The notes under the pieces are model-generated. The model worked only from the letters and a program-made list of their open reading frames with translations. It ran no database searches and was not told the origin of the DNA. Position numbers and translations under genes: made by a program. A stretch of 31,401 bases of DNA from a virus. This document shows, piece after piece, positions 20,075 through 27,095 of this stretch (its first letter is position 1; each line of letters starts with the position of its first letter). Location of the stretch: IMG/VR virus record IMGVR_UViG_3300025322_000114, positions 1-31,401 of that record; one strand, written 5' to 3'.

Positions 20075-20248
20075 ATGTTCACAGTGAAAGGCAGTAAGGG
20101 AAGGTGGGAACGCCTTGATAATGAGTTAGCGTTTCAGTGTAAGGACTGTGGTACATACAGGCAAGCACCTGATTCACTGAAGATTATTGAGGGTAGCCTA
20201 AAGTGTATTTGTGATAATGTACCAAACAAGGAGGAGCATGATGGCTAA
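20075..20248 (+). CDS. Zinc-ribbon protein, 57 aa
   Basis: ACAAGGAGTCAT precedes the ATG at 20075. CKDC and CIC-type cysteines about 20 residues apart form a small zinc ribbon; a basic N-terminal segment (VKGSKGRW) precedes it. It overlaps the start of the DNA-binding protein gene, so the two are probably co-expressed. Confidence 0.63.
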   Translation: MFTVKGSKGRWERLDNELAFQCKDCGTYRQAPDSLKIIEGSLKCICDNVPNKEEHDG

Positions 20249-20477
20249 TTACGGATGGACAACAGTAGCGTGCAGGCCGGATGTTCGTGAGCTTATCTCG
20301 GGGGTGGCACGGGCGCTATCAACGAGTGTTTCAGGGCTTCTGGAAGAGATTGTTGTGGATGCCATGACTGAAGCTTATAAAACGGACAAGATGACCCCGA
20401 CGGCTAAAGCGATTGTGGAAAAGTTCCTTGAGGGGAGAGCGGCGAAGGCGCGTGTGGAAGCATCAATAAAGGAGTGA
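20241..20477 (+). CDS. Ribbon-helix-helix-like DNA-binding protein, 78 aa
   Basis: Start at the second of two ATGs (20241), 6 nt after AAGGAGG. The N-terminal WTTVACRPDVRELI is a beta-strand followed by helix A, then a turn with STSVSG and helix B LLEEIVVDAM, the layout of RHH (MetJ/Arc) repressors. A helical C-terminal extension ends in a Lys/Arg-rich segment. RHH dimers bind short palindromes, so it is the best visible candidate to read one of the operator families in this window; this is inference. Confidence 0.65.
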   Translation: MANYGWTTVACRPDVRELISGVARALSTSVSGLLEEIVVDAMTEAYKTDKMTPTAKAIVEKFLEGRAAKARVEASIKE

Positions 20478-20498
20478 TTCACTCGCCAGTGTCTCAGT

Positions 20499-20533
20499 CT
20501 CAGTACCCCCTAATAGTAAGGTGTGAGATTTTT
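20499..20533 (+). terminator. Probable rho-independent terminator of the tRNA operon
   Basis: CTCAGTACC (20499-20507) can pair with GGTGTGAG (20520-20527) with a small bulge. It is followed by ATTTTT. Position just after the last rightward gene and before the convergent ATPase gene fits. The stem is imperfect. Confidence 0.45.
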
Positions 20534-20536
20534 CGT

Positions 20537-20604
20537 GAGACAAGCTGTAACTTGTTCACAACAAAGCGTTTGCGGTGTCTCAACTTTTTGTCTCACTTGT
20601 CTCA
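20537..20604. repeat. Repeated TGAGACA/TGTCTCA heptamers at the 3' end of the ATPase gene
   Basis: GTGAGACA occurs around 20535-20541, and TGTCTCA three times between 20574 and 20604 at about 10-12 bp spacing. A further copy overlaps the +1 region of the ATPase promoter (21541-21547). Part of the array is coding (GETSETKS), so the repeat may be a by-product, but the promoter copy is not. Confidence 0.45.
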
Positions 20605-21473
20605 CCCCTCAATTTCACAATTTTACGGTAGGCGGTCGCCCTTGAGCAAATGCCTCGGTTGACGGCCTCTTCTACCGCTTCAGGGACAGAAAGCTCAGGA
20701 TGGGCCTTCAGTAGCTCCTGAATGGTATATAAAGAGTCTGTCCGAGAGAACGTCCACTTGAGCGGGTCGAAGGTAAGCTTTATAACAGAGTGTGGGTGGT
20801 CGTGGTTCCTGAGTTTAGCGAAGGAAAGAACTCTAGTGTAGCCTCCAAGGGTTGAGAGTTGGACGTTTGTATCAATGGCTCCGCCAAGCGTGCTTGAGCC
20901 GCGCATCTTGTTTAAGCCTTCCCTGGGGTTGTCCTCGTTTGACTTCGCATGGTGGTGGACAATAAATATAGAAAGGCCAAGTTGCTGCCATGCACGTAGA
21001 GGGTCAATGACACCTGCTCTCATTCCCTTAGCGTCGTTCTCGTCTTGATGGTGGAATTCAATAAGCGGGTCGATGATAACGACTTCAATTTTATTTTTCT
21101 TGAGCCAGTGAGTTGTTGCTTGCATAACTACAGGTTCGTCGAGGTAGAAATTAAGTGGGTCAGTGTCTATCCATAGCGTCTTGGGGTAGGCCGTATCGTC
21201 TTTATTTTGAGTCAGTAAGCGATGCTGGATAGTTGCAGGTGGGACTTCTTTCATAATCAGGAGAGTGTTTTGAGGTCGAGGGACAAGGTATCCAAGGAAG
21301 TGGTCGCCGTTTGCAATGTTCATAGCGAGTTGAAGGGTCAGTAACGATTTTCCGGTTCCGGGTTCGCCGCTCAGGATTGTTATACCGTTTTTATCAAGGA
21401 TTCCTCCGCTAATTACTGATTCTATTGGTGGATAATGCTCTGCTGCGAAGTCGCAGCAAGTGAGTTTGTGCAT
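20580..21473 (-). CDS. RepA/AAA_25-type replicative ATPase with C-terminal HTH
   Basis: Start at 21473 (GAAAGGAGCTAAGGAGT ahead), 297 aa. Walker A GEPGTGKS (36-43), Walker B VVIIDP (131-136), an IVHHHAKSN segment (171-179) and RGSSTLGGAIDT (191-202) are the characteristic blocks of RepA/DnaB-like hexameric AAA_25 ATPases used in phage replication or plasmid initiation. The C-terminal ~40 residues look like a winged/helix-turn-helix (VPEAVEEAVNRGICSRATAYRKI), suggesting DNA binding. It is the only leftward gene among rightward genes and has its own strong promoter. The end of the gene and its promoter share TGTCTCA repeats, so self-control is possible. Confidence 0.83.
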   Translation of the reverse strand: MHKLTCCDFAAEHYPPIESVISGGILDKNGITILSGEPGTGKSLLTLQLAMNIANGDHFLGYLVPRPQNTLLIMKEVPPATIQHRLLTQNKDDTAYPKTLWIDTDPLNFYLDEPVVMQATTHWLKKNKIEVVIIDPLIEFHHQDENDAKGMRAGVIDPLRAWQQLGLSIFIVHHHAKSNEDNPREGLNKMRGSSTLGGAIDTNVQLSTLGGYTRVLSFAKLRNHDHPHSVIKLTFDPLKWTFSRTDSLYTIQELLKAHPELSVPEAVEEAVNRGICSRATAYRKIVKLRGETSETKS

Positions 21474-21540
21474 ACTCCTTAGCTCCTTTCGTTCGGTGGG
21501 CACCCCGGCTGCACGCGCTGTGTAGTGGGGTTGTTTGAGG

Positions 21541-21579
21541 TGAGACAACCAGTGTAACACGGCCACTTGCACCTGTCAA
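21541..21579 (-). promoter_or_regulatory. Leftward sigma70-type promoter for the ATPase
   Basis: On the minus strand TTGACA (21574-21579), a 17-bp spacer, then TACACT (21551-21556). A TGTCTCA heptamer (21541-21547) lies a few bases downstream at the expected start region and could be an operator. The mRNA leader would be about 70 nt. Confidence 0.75.
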
Positions 21580-21611
21580 TGATTATTTTATAAAGAAGAC
21601 GCACTTTTTGG

Positions 21612-21640
21612 TTGACTCACTGCGTCATACGTGTTATAGT
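21612..21640 (+). promoter_or_regulatory. Rightward late promoter with embedded operator
   Basis: TTGACT (21612-21617), 17 bp, TATAGT (21635-21640). The palindrome TGACTCACTGCGTCA (21613-21627) covers the -35 and half the spacer, so a bound protein would block RNA polymerase. It drives the terminase/portal operon. The leader before 21693 is about 45 nt. Confidence 0.8.
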
Positions 21641-21692
21641 GTAGTATCTACTTGTGCCCCCGCGGGGCGCGTTTCGTATTCAAGGAGTAACG

Positions 21693-22334
21693 ATGGCCGT
21701 CCCGGTTAGTCCAGAGCTTCAAGAGACTGAAGCAGCCCTAAGTAGCGAAATACCCGAGGTTGCTGGCTCATTCGGTCCAATTCTTCGCTTCCTCCTCGGT
21801 AGTACACAAAAGGAGCGGGCTGGTGGGAGAATGGCGTCGGGGATGCCTGGGCAGATTCACGCATATGGGCCAAAAGCTACAGGGCTTTGGTCTGCCCTAA
21901 ACGACTTATACAAAACGGACCCACTTCGGTCTAAAGTACTGAAGTATCTTCTCGGCCATGAAAAGACCGTCCCCATCAGTACGCTGCCTGGCGGGAAGGC
22001 TGGGGTGTCAAATTACGGTGGCTTTTATAATCCAATCAAAAGGACTGGCCCGTGGGTCACTGTAGGTGAAGAGTCAGCCCCGTCGGTCCTTGCTGAAGAA
22101 CTCGGACACGCCGCTGAAGACCTGACTGGTGCAGCCGGAAAGCTGACGCACGGGCTTGAGTGGGTTCCGGGTAGAGAAGCAGAGTTGGCACGCACTGGCG
22201 CATACGCGGCTGAAGAACTCCCTAGTGAACTCTGGGCGAAGTGGATGGCTCGCTCGCCAGAAGTGAACGTCAAGTCACCAGAAGACTTGTCCCGCATGAT
22301 TGACATAATGTTTGGTCCCGAGTTAGTGCCATAA
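21693..22334 (+). CDS. Metallopeptidase-like protein with degenerate active site, 213 aa
   Basis: Start at 21693 after TCAAGGAGTAACG. Residues ~130-142 read SVLAEELGHAAED, which aligns with the HExxH zinc helix of phage metallopeptidase-like domains but has Glu in place of the first His. A later AAEELPSELWAKWMA helix (about 175-190) resembles the third-ligand helix of such domains. It is therefore probably an inactive relative, or used as a structural module, first gene of the late operon. Confidence in the family is moderate. Confidence 0.5.
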   Translation: MAVPVSPELQETEAALSSEIPEVAGSFGPILRFLLGSTQKERAGGRMASGMPGQIHAYGPKATGLWSALNDLYKTDPLRSKVLKYLLGHEKTVPISTLPGGKAGVSNYGGFYNPIKRTGPWVTVGEESAPSVLAEELGHAAEDLTGAAGKLTHGLEWVPGREAELARTGAYAAEELPSELWAKWMARSPEVNVKSPEDLSRMIDIMFGPELVP

Positions 22335-22741
22335 TGTTCCTCGACTTCGACGCGGAGTTCATTGTTCCATCCTGGCTGGCACAGGAGAAAAGGGAGGATT
22401 TCCTTGCAAGAGCGAAAGTCCTTATTGAAAAATACCGAATCGCCTATCCTGACGATCAGCAAGTCAGACGTTTCCACACTCGCCAAGCTCTACGGGGACT
22501 CCGTGCCTGCTTCAAGCGAGGCACCGTCGGAAATAAGTCCTGGTCAAACAGTGTCAGGGCCTCGCGGGGCGCACGTAGTCTCTGGAGAAAGGTGGCCAAT
22601 GCTGGATTTAGAAAAGATGAATACACCAAACTTACCCTTGCCGGGCATCGAGGATTGCTCAGGGACAGCGAAGCCAGCGCGGTTCACCCAGTTCGTCCCG
22701 TCACGCGGCGCAGTCAAAGCAAGAACTGGCTTGAAATCTAG
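22334..22741 (+). CDS. First part of a probably frameshifted protein (135-aa frame)
   Basis: The ATG overlaps the previous stop. The first ~38 codons look like real protein (FDAEFIVPSWLAQEKREDFL, then ARAKVLIEKY). After about 22450 the composition turns Arg-rich and shadow-like, while the +1 frame becomes protein-like. I read this as the N-terminus of a single protein continued in the other frame (next entry), either by programmed shift or by an indel. Confidence 0.5.
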   Translation: MFLDFDAEFIVPSWLAQEKREDFLARAKVLIEKYRIAYPDDQQVRRFHTRQALRGLRACFKRGTVGNKSWSNSVRASRGARSLWRKVANAGFRKDEYTKLTLAGHRGLLRDSEASAVHPVRPVTRRSQSKNWLEI

Positions 22742-23132
22742 CCTTCTTGGCCAGCACCCAATCAACTTCAAGGCGATTGTCAAGAAGTTGAAGTCGGAGA
22801 ATTCCAGCGACGGCTTCCGCCAGTTGCGTGACTTACTTTTAGAGAAATACAACGAAATCAAATTCGAGTTTGGCGCGGTCAATGTCATTAACTTAGCCAT
22901 CGCGTGTGACCGCCACGCAATGTTTGCTGAGGTCGCGGCCAGTAAGGTCAAGGAAAAGGACGACCAGACCGCGTATGAGCGCCTGCAAGATTACTTGCAC
23001 GGCAAAACTGACTTATTCACCTCCAGTCCAAAGGTGAAGGAGGCTCTCGAAAGTGGCGCAGATTTATTTCCAGACGAACGCACAGAAGAAGACCGCGAAC
23101 TTGAAGTTGATGAAGTCGGGCACCCCGATTGA
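22599..23132 (+). CDS. Unknown protein upstream of the terminase (177 aa from ATG; open frame from 22362)
   Basis: The frame is protein-like from about 22440. If it is a separate gene, ATG 22599 with AAGGTGGCCA ahead is the best start. Otherwise it continues the preceding entry. The C-terminal half is helical (FKAIVKKLKSENSSDGFRQL, then LRDLLLEKYNEI) and ends in an acidic tail. Position before the large terminase subunit would suit a small terminase subunit, but no HTH or known motif is visible. Confidence 0.55.
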   Translation: MLDLEKMNTPNLPLPGIEDCSGTAKPARFTQFVPSRGAVKARTGLKSSLLGQHPINFKAIVKKLKSENSSDGFRQLRDLLLEKYNEIKFEFGAVNVINLAIACDRHAMFAEVAASKVKEKDDQTAYERLQDYLHGKTDLFTSSPKVKEALESGADLFPDERTEEDRELEVDEVGHPD

Positions 23133-23217
23133 CACAGACGAACAAGGGAACATTGCGCCGGTAGGCTCTAAGAAAGCCTATTCGCCAGTTCCACCGCCCA
23201 AGAGCGAAAACGAATAG
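23110..23217 (+). CDS. Possible 35-aa peptide
   Basis: An ATG frame overlapping the end of the previous gene and running to a TAG before the next ribosome site. The sequence is polar and Pro-rich (PVPPPKSENE), weakly protein-like. The ribosome site is poor (GAAGTTG). Confidence 0.3.
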   Translation: MKSGTPIDTDEQGNIAPVGSKKAYSPVPPPKSENE

Positions 23218-23239
23218 TTCTGTTTGTCAAGGAGGGAAT

Positions 23240-23521
23240 ATGTGGCTCTATTTCTGGCTAGGATTCGTCACAGCTTCGCAGGCGGCAATCGTTGGTGCAG
23301 TCGCATATGTACTGTATCACTATACCTACCTCCCGTGGAAAGTGATGCGAAAGGACTTCCAGGCTGCTGCTGAGAAGTTTCGTCAAATTGACGTAGACAT
23401 CGCGGAGTGTAAGTCATTAGTGAAGGCACACCAAGCGGACACGTTTTCTGACCAAGAACTCGCGGCAATCGAGGAGCGACTAAAGCGTAGGAGCCAAATT
23501 CGTGCCGAGCGGTCAGTCTAA
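23240..23521 (+). CDS. Membrane/coiled-coil protein, 93 aa
   Basis: TCAAGGAGGGAAT precedes the ATG. One TM helix (residues ~5-28) is followed by a charged coiled coil to the C-terminus (VMRKDFQAAAEKFRQIDVDI, then the ELAAIEERLKRRSQ segment). That topology is like inner-membrane spanin components, though it is not next to the endolysin. Its 3' end overlaps the terminase by 20 nt. Confidence 0.68.
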   Translation: MWLYFWLGFVTASQAAIVGAVAYVLYHYTYLPWKVMRKDFQAAAEKFRQIDVDIAECKSLVKAHQADTFSDQELAAIEERLKRRSQIRAERSV

Positions 23522-25217
23522 AGTTGGTGGCCTCCGCTCGGATCGCTTCAAGCGGTTCATGCAGGGACTCCAGATTCGCAATGAGCGAGGCTGGATTGTC
23601 CCAATGCGCTTCAGTGAGTCCCAGGAGATTCTCTGGTCGCACGTATCTCCTAAACTTGATCTCGACCAGCGGCTTTGGTTCATCGTCTTGAAGTCGAGGC
23701 AGACATATGCCTCCACCTTCTTCGAGGCGTTGACATTCACTCGGACACTCGAACAGCCAGGGACTCAATCGTTGGTGTTGGCCCAAGACCTCGATTCCTC
23801 CCACGCCTTGTTCAACATGGCGAAGCTGTTTTACGACTACCTGCCACTCCCGAAGCTTGTCCCACCCCGCGTGAAAGTGCTGGAGTTCCCCTTCAAAACC
23901 GGCACGTCGCGCTTTCGGGTCATTTCGGCTGGCGTGTCCGCGAAGGGGAGAGGCACGACCCAGACTTGCATTCATGCGAGTGAAGTAGCATTCTGGAAGC
24001 AACCAGAAATTCTCACTGGCCTGTTCCAAGTCATGCCGGACCTAAACGATACGATGTGGATTCTTGAATCCACAGCGAACGGAAAGGTTGGTGACGGCCA
24101 GTTATTCTACGAAGAATGGCAGCGGGCCATTAGTGGAGAGTCAGACCTTATCCCTATCTTCATCCCGTGGTTTATTATGTCAAAGTATCGGCGGTCCCCA
24201 GGACTGCCGGAAGCTGAATGGGATGAAGAAGAGAAGCTGATTGCGAAGACGCATGGGCTAACGCCAGAGCAACTTGCCTGGCGACGGTTCGCTATCAAGA
24301 CGAAGTGCCAAGGGTCGCTGGAGGTGTTCCACCAGGAATACCCCGCATCTCCCGAAGAGGCCTTCATTTCTCGCGGGCTTCCAGCATTCGACCCTCTCGC
24401 ACTCATTCGTCAGCGAACAAACATTCGCCCCCCACAATGGCGAGGTCGGATGTACAAGTGCCCGCAGGACGACACCTGGAAGTTCACCGACGACCTAAAA
24501 GGTGAGGTGCGCGTCTGGGCAAAGCCAAAAGAAGGCCGCCGGTATGTCATTGGTGCTGACACAGCGGCGGGAGTGATTGGCGGAAACGCCGCGTGTGCAG
24601 AAGTCATTGATATTGAGACACTCGAACAGGTCGCTTGTGTGTACGGTACGATTGCCCCGTGGGATTTTGCCATCGCACTCAATGCTGTTGGGTTGTGGTA
24701 CAACAAGGCGGTTGTTGCCGTCGAAGTGAATAACACCGGCCACGCGGTGCAGGACCCGTTGATTCGCGTTCACAACTATCCGAACTTACATATGTGGCGT
24801 GGCCGCCCTGATAAGATTCGCTTATATCGCTCGCGCCTGTATGGGTGGGAAACGAACGTCTTCAGTCGCCCACTGCTTATTGAAGCGGGCCGCCGTGCCC
24901 TGAACGAGAACTTGTGTACCATCCATGAACAAAAGTTACTTGATGAACTCGCGGACTTCACTCGGACAGACAGTGGAAAGTATGAAGCCGAACACGGCAG
25001 GGACGACAGAGTGATTGCCTTCCTTGTCGCCCTTCGCTCCCGCGAAGAGAATTACTTCGAGCCGCGCAAGGCCATCGCCGTTGTCAGTGATGATGAATTG
25101 CCTGAAGGCATTAAGATCGTCGAGCAGCTTGACCCAAGTGCGCGGGCAAAGAAGCGAGTCGGTGATGTGTTGCGTGAGCAAGCTGGGACTGCGACGAAGA
25201 ATTGGTTGGAGTTATAG
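23502..25217 (+). CDS. terL: Terminase large subunit (DNA packaging ATPase/nuclease)
   Basis: The 571-aa product has the classical Walker A-like LKSRQTYAST (63-72), Walker B TCIHASE with Glu161, and the coupling motif LESTANG (188-194). The C-terminal nuclease domain has Asp353 in GADTAAG, Glu408 in AVEVNN and Asp501/502 in HGRDDRVIA, the three-metal-ligand RNase H-like set. It translocates DNA into the prohead and cuts the concatemer. GTG start with TAGGAGCCAAATTC ahead. Followed, unusually, by the lysis genes. Confidence 0.93.
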   Translation: MPSGQSKVGGLRSDRFKRFMQGLQIRNERGWIVPMRFSESQEILWSHVSPKLDLDQRLWFIVLKSRQTYASTFFEALTFTRTLEQPGTQSLVLAQDLDSSHALFNMAKLFYDYLPLPKLVPPRVKVLEFPFKTGTSRFRVISAGVSAKGRGTTQTCIHASEVAFWKQPEILTGLFQVMPDLNDTMWILESTANGKVGDGQLFYEEWQRAISGESDLIPIFIPWFIMSKYRRSPGLPEAEWDEEEKLIAKTHGLTPEQLAWRRFAIKTKCQGSLEVFHQEYPASPEEAFISRGLPAFDPLALIRQRTNIRPPQWRGRMYKCPQDDTWKFTDDLKGEVRVWAKPKEGRRYVIGADTAAGVIGGNAACAEVIDIETLEQVACVYGTIAPWDFAIALNAVGLWYNKAVVAVEVNNTGHAVQDPLIRVHNYPNLHMWRGRPDKIRLYRSRLYGWETNVFSRPLLIEAGRRALNENLCTIHEQKLLDELADFTRTDSGKYEAEHGRDDRVIAFLVALRSREENYFEPRKAIAVVSDDELPEGIKIVEQLDPSARAKKRVGDVLREQAGTATKNWLEL

Positions 25218-25218
25218 T

Positions 25219-25320
25219 ATGATGAAGGCGCTTGCTAGGGGACTTGGCTGGGTCATCGGCGCTCCTTCGTTGTTCTTCCTTCTTCTTGCTTCAAAGTTAT
25301 ATGAATATGGAGAATCCTAA
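25219..25320 (+). CDS. One-TM peptide, 33 aa, at head of the lysis cassette
   Basis: TTGGAGTTATAGT lies before the ATG. The product is a short amphipathic N-terminus and a Leu/Phe-rich TM helix (about 10-24), ending in a polar tail. It ends in a TAATG overlap with the holin gene, so an antiholin or second holin is plausible. Confidence 0.58.
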   Translation: MMKALARGLGWVIGAPSLFFLLLASKLYEYGES

Positions 25321-25766
25321 TGGGTTTCTTAGCTGCAATTCCTTTCATTGGTTCGCTCCTCGATTCTGTATTTAATGGAATAGATAAAGTTTCCACCACC
25401 GACGAAGAGCGACTCAAGTTCAAGCACGAAATGATGACGGTTGCTGCGCCGGTGATTACCATGCTGGTGCAAGCACAGGCCGAATTCGACAAAGCTCAGC
25501 GCGACATTCAGATCGCCGCTTTGCAGTCTGGTGATCCGTTCGTTCGCCGCGTCCGCCCTCTGTTGATGTGCGCGACGTTTGTGGCATGGATTGCGATTGA
25601 AGGCTTCGCTATGTACCTGACCGGCGCAAGCCCTGAGTACCTCGAAGCGGCTGCACAACGGGCGTTCTACGCATTCGGTCTCATTGGTGGCCTCTTCACT
25701 GCGACTCGCGGTGTCGAGAAGGGTATTATGCACTGGGCAGCCAGTAAGAACGGTAGCAACAAATAA
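25320..25766 (+). CDS. Holin, gene-transfer-agent 3-TM type
   Basis: The 148-aa product has an N-terminal hydrophobic patch (LAAIPFIGSLLDSV), a charged helical middle with QAQAEFDKAQRDIQ, the signature GDPFVRRVRPLLM, and two C-terminal TM helices around 80-100 and 115-130 (GLIGGLFTATRG). This is the layout of GTA_holin_3TM. It makes lesions that release the endolysin. The stop overlaps the lysozyme start (TAATG). Confidence 0.85.
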   Translation: MGFLAAIPFIGSLLDSVFNGIDKVSTTDEERLKFKHEMMTVAAPVITMLVQAQAEFDKAQRDIQIAALQSGDPFVRRVRPLLMCATFVAWIAIEGFAMYLTGASPEYLEAAAQRAFYAFGLIGGLFTATRGVEKGIMHWAASKNGSNK

Positions 25767-26239
25767 TGGACACAACGGAGGGAACACTAAATCGGTGTCT
25801 CACTCCAGCAGGCCTTGCATTTATTAAGTCCTGGGAGTCCTTCAGTGCGACTCCATATCAGGATACTGGTGGTGTGTGGACGAACGGGTACGGGAACACC
25901 CAAGGCGTTGGGCCTGACACACCGCCACTCACTGAAGAAGAAGCGGAGAAGTTACTCGCGGAGGATTGTGAAACAGCCGAAGATGCTGTGGGTCGGTTAG
26001 TGACAGTCCCGCTTACGAATGAACAGTTCGACGCGCTAGTGTCCTTCACGTACAATGTCGGTGAAGATGCCTTACGCATATCTACTCTTCGCCAATTCCT
26101 TAACGCAGGTATGTATAACGAAGTTCCTCGGCAGCTGCTCCGATGGGTTTTTGACAACGGCGTGAAGATTCCTGGCTTAGTGAATCGTCGAAACGCCGAG
26201 TGTCGCATCTGGTTGGAGGGAAAGTATGAGAAAGTATAA
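25766..26239 (+). CDS. Endolysin, GH24 lysozyme (T4/lambdoid type)
   Basis: The 157-aa product shows the E-8aa-D-5aa-T catalytic set of phage lysozymes: Glu24 (KSWESF), Asp33 and Thr39 in GGVWTNGYGNT. LVSFTYNVG (about 92-100) is the conserved core. No signal or SAR helix is visible, so it depends on the holin. It cleaves the peptidoglycan glycan backbone. Its 3' end overlaps the next gene. Confidence 0.9.
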   Translation: MDTTEGTLNRCLTPAGLAFIKSWESFSATPYQDTGGVWTNGYGNTQGVGPDTPPLTEEEAEKLLAEDCETAEDAVGRLVTVPLTNEQFDALVSFTYNVGEDALRISTLRQFLNAGMYNEVPRQLLRWVFDNGVKIPGLVNRRNAECRIWLEGKYEKV

Positions 26240-26429
26240 AGCGCCTCGCTGTACCGCCCCAGACGAAATGGGAGGAAAGCCCGAGCGTCCGTGTGGGTTA
26301 GAAATGAAGTTGTTGAACGAGCGACACCCACTTTGGCGACCTGGCCACTGGATGTTTATATGTCCACGGTGTGAGTCGCTCCGTGCGCTCAGCGATCAAA
26401 CACTCGACCGTTATGTACCACGACAGTAG
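26226..26429 (+). CDS. Zinc-binding protein, 67 aa
   Basis: GGAGGGAAAGT precedes the ATG, within the end of the lysozyme gene. Two single cysteines in the first 25 residues and a CPRC pair (about 46-49) make a zinc-ribbon-like arrangement. Function unknown. Confidence 0.6.
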   Translation: MRKYKAPRCTAPDEMGGKPERPCGLEMKLLNERHPLWRPGHWMFICPRCESLRALSDQTLDRYVPRQ

Positions 26430-26437
26430 GAGATACT

Positions 26438-26611
26438 ATGTCATCCATCAGTGAAATGCTTGAGTCACTTGAAGAGACACTAGAGGCAGCGGTCGAGTTG
26501 CATCAGACGCATATGGATGATTCCGACACCGCCACGATGGACTCTCAAGAAGAACTCATGGAGAAACTTAAGGCTTCCTTAGAACTTATTCGAGAGCAAG
26601 ACCAAGAGTAG
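26438..26611 (+). CDS. Acidic coiled-coil protein, 57 aa
   Basis: TAGGAGATACT precedes the ATG. The entire product is an acidic heptad-like helix (EMLESLEETLEAAVELH, then EELMEKLKASLELIREQ), a small coiled-coil oligomer, such as a packaging or scaffold accessory. Located between lysis and portal genes. Confidence 0.65.
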   Translation: MSSISEMLESLEETLEAAVELHQTHMDDSDTATMDSQEELMEKLKASLELIREQDQE

Positions 26612-26621
26612 GAGGAGGGTA

Positions 26622-27092
26622 ATGGCAAAATGGAAACTCAAGTCCCTGATCGAGAAACTAACTGGAAGTGCGCCTGGCCTGGCTGCACCACCTTCGGGCT
26701 CATCCAGTCCAACATCCCCCATTTCAGGCACGTCTGTTACGGAGGCCACGGGACCGGAAAGCCCCGAAACCTTGACCGACCAGCCGATGTATTTTATGTT
26801 TGCAGAGCGCATTGGCTTGACTGGTCTAAACAACACGGCCTGGGTTCTCCCTCTCCAAGCGATCCTCGAAGGCGATCCTGATGCCTTCAAGTCGTTGTCT
26901 CTCGGCTACTTAAGTAAAGGAGATCGAGAGTTGCTGGTAACGATGGCCGCTGGCCGAGGTGAGACTGTGGCAGACACAATCAGAGCCATTGCCGCGTCGT
27001 TCACAGAAGACGACATGACCTATCAAGAATTCGGTGAGCATTCACTTCTTGAAGCTGTGCAGTGGTACTTAACTAATCAATACCAAGGATAA
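26622..27092 (+). CDS. Hypothetical protein before the portal, 156 aa
   Basis: AGGAGGAGGGTA lies before the ATG. Residues ~15-50 are a Ser/Pro/Thr-rich low-complexity linker. The rest is a helical domain (FKSLSLGYLSKGDREL, MAAGRGETVADTIRAI, SLLEAVQWYLTNQ). Position next to the portal suggests a head-assembly role. Its first half overlaps another good frame (26630-26881). Confidence 0.7.
   Translation: MAKWKLKSLIEKLTGSAPGLAAPPSGSSSPTSPISGTSVTEATGPESPETLTDQPMYFMFAERIGLTGLNNTAWVLPLQAILEGDPDAFKSLSLGYLSKGDRELLVTMAAGRGETVADTIRAIAASFTEDDMTYQEFGEHSLLEAVQWYLTNQYQG
26630..26881 (+). CDS. Nested out-of-frame zinc-finger gene, 83 aa
   Basis: The ATG is 8 nt after that of the host gene, in the +2 frame, and could use the same AGGAGGAGGG site. 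The product has the C-x4-C (KCAWPGC), a HFRHVC segment and YVCRAH (C-x2-H) pattern that I associate with small phage zinc ribbons, with plausible hydrophobic spacing throughout. The host protein is low-complexity over the same span. Both frames look coding. Confidence 0.5.
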   Translation: METQVPDRETNWKCAWPGCTTFGLIQSNIPHFRHVCYGGHGTGKPRNLDRPADVFYVCRAHWLDWSKQHGLGSPSPSDPRRRS

Positions 27093-27095
27093 TGT

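Noticed and set aside
23268-24029. 253-aa open frame on the minus strand opposite the terminase
   Set aside because: It is antisense to an intact terL frame with clear motifs, has no ribosome site, and its composition is typical of a shadow of a high-constraint gene.
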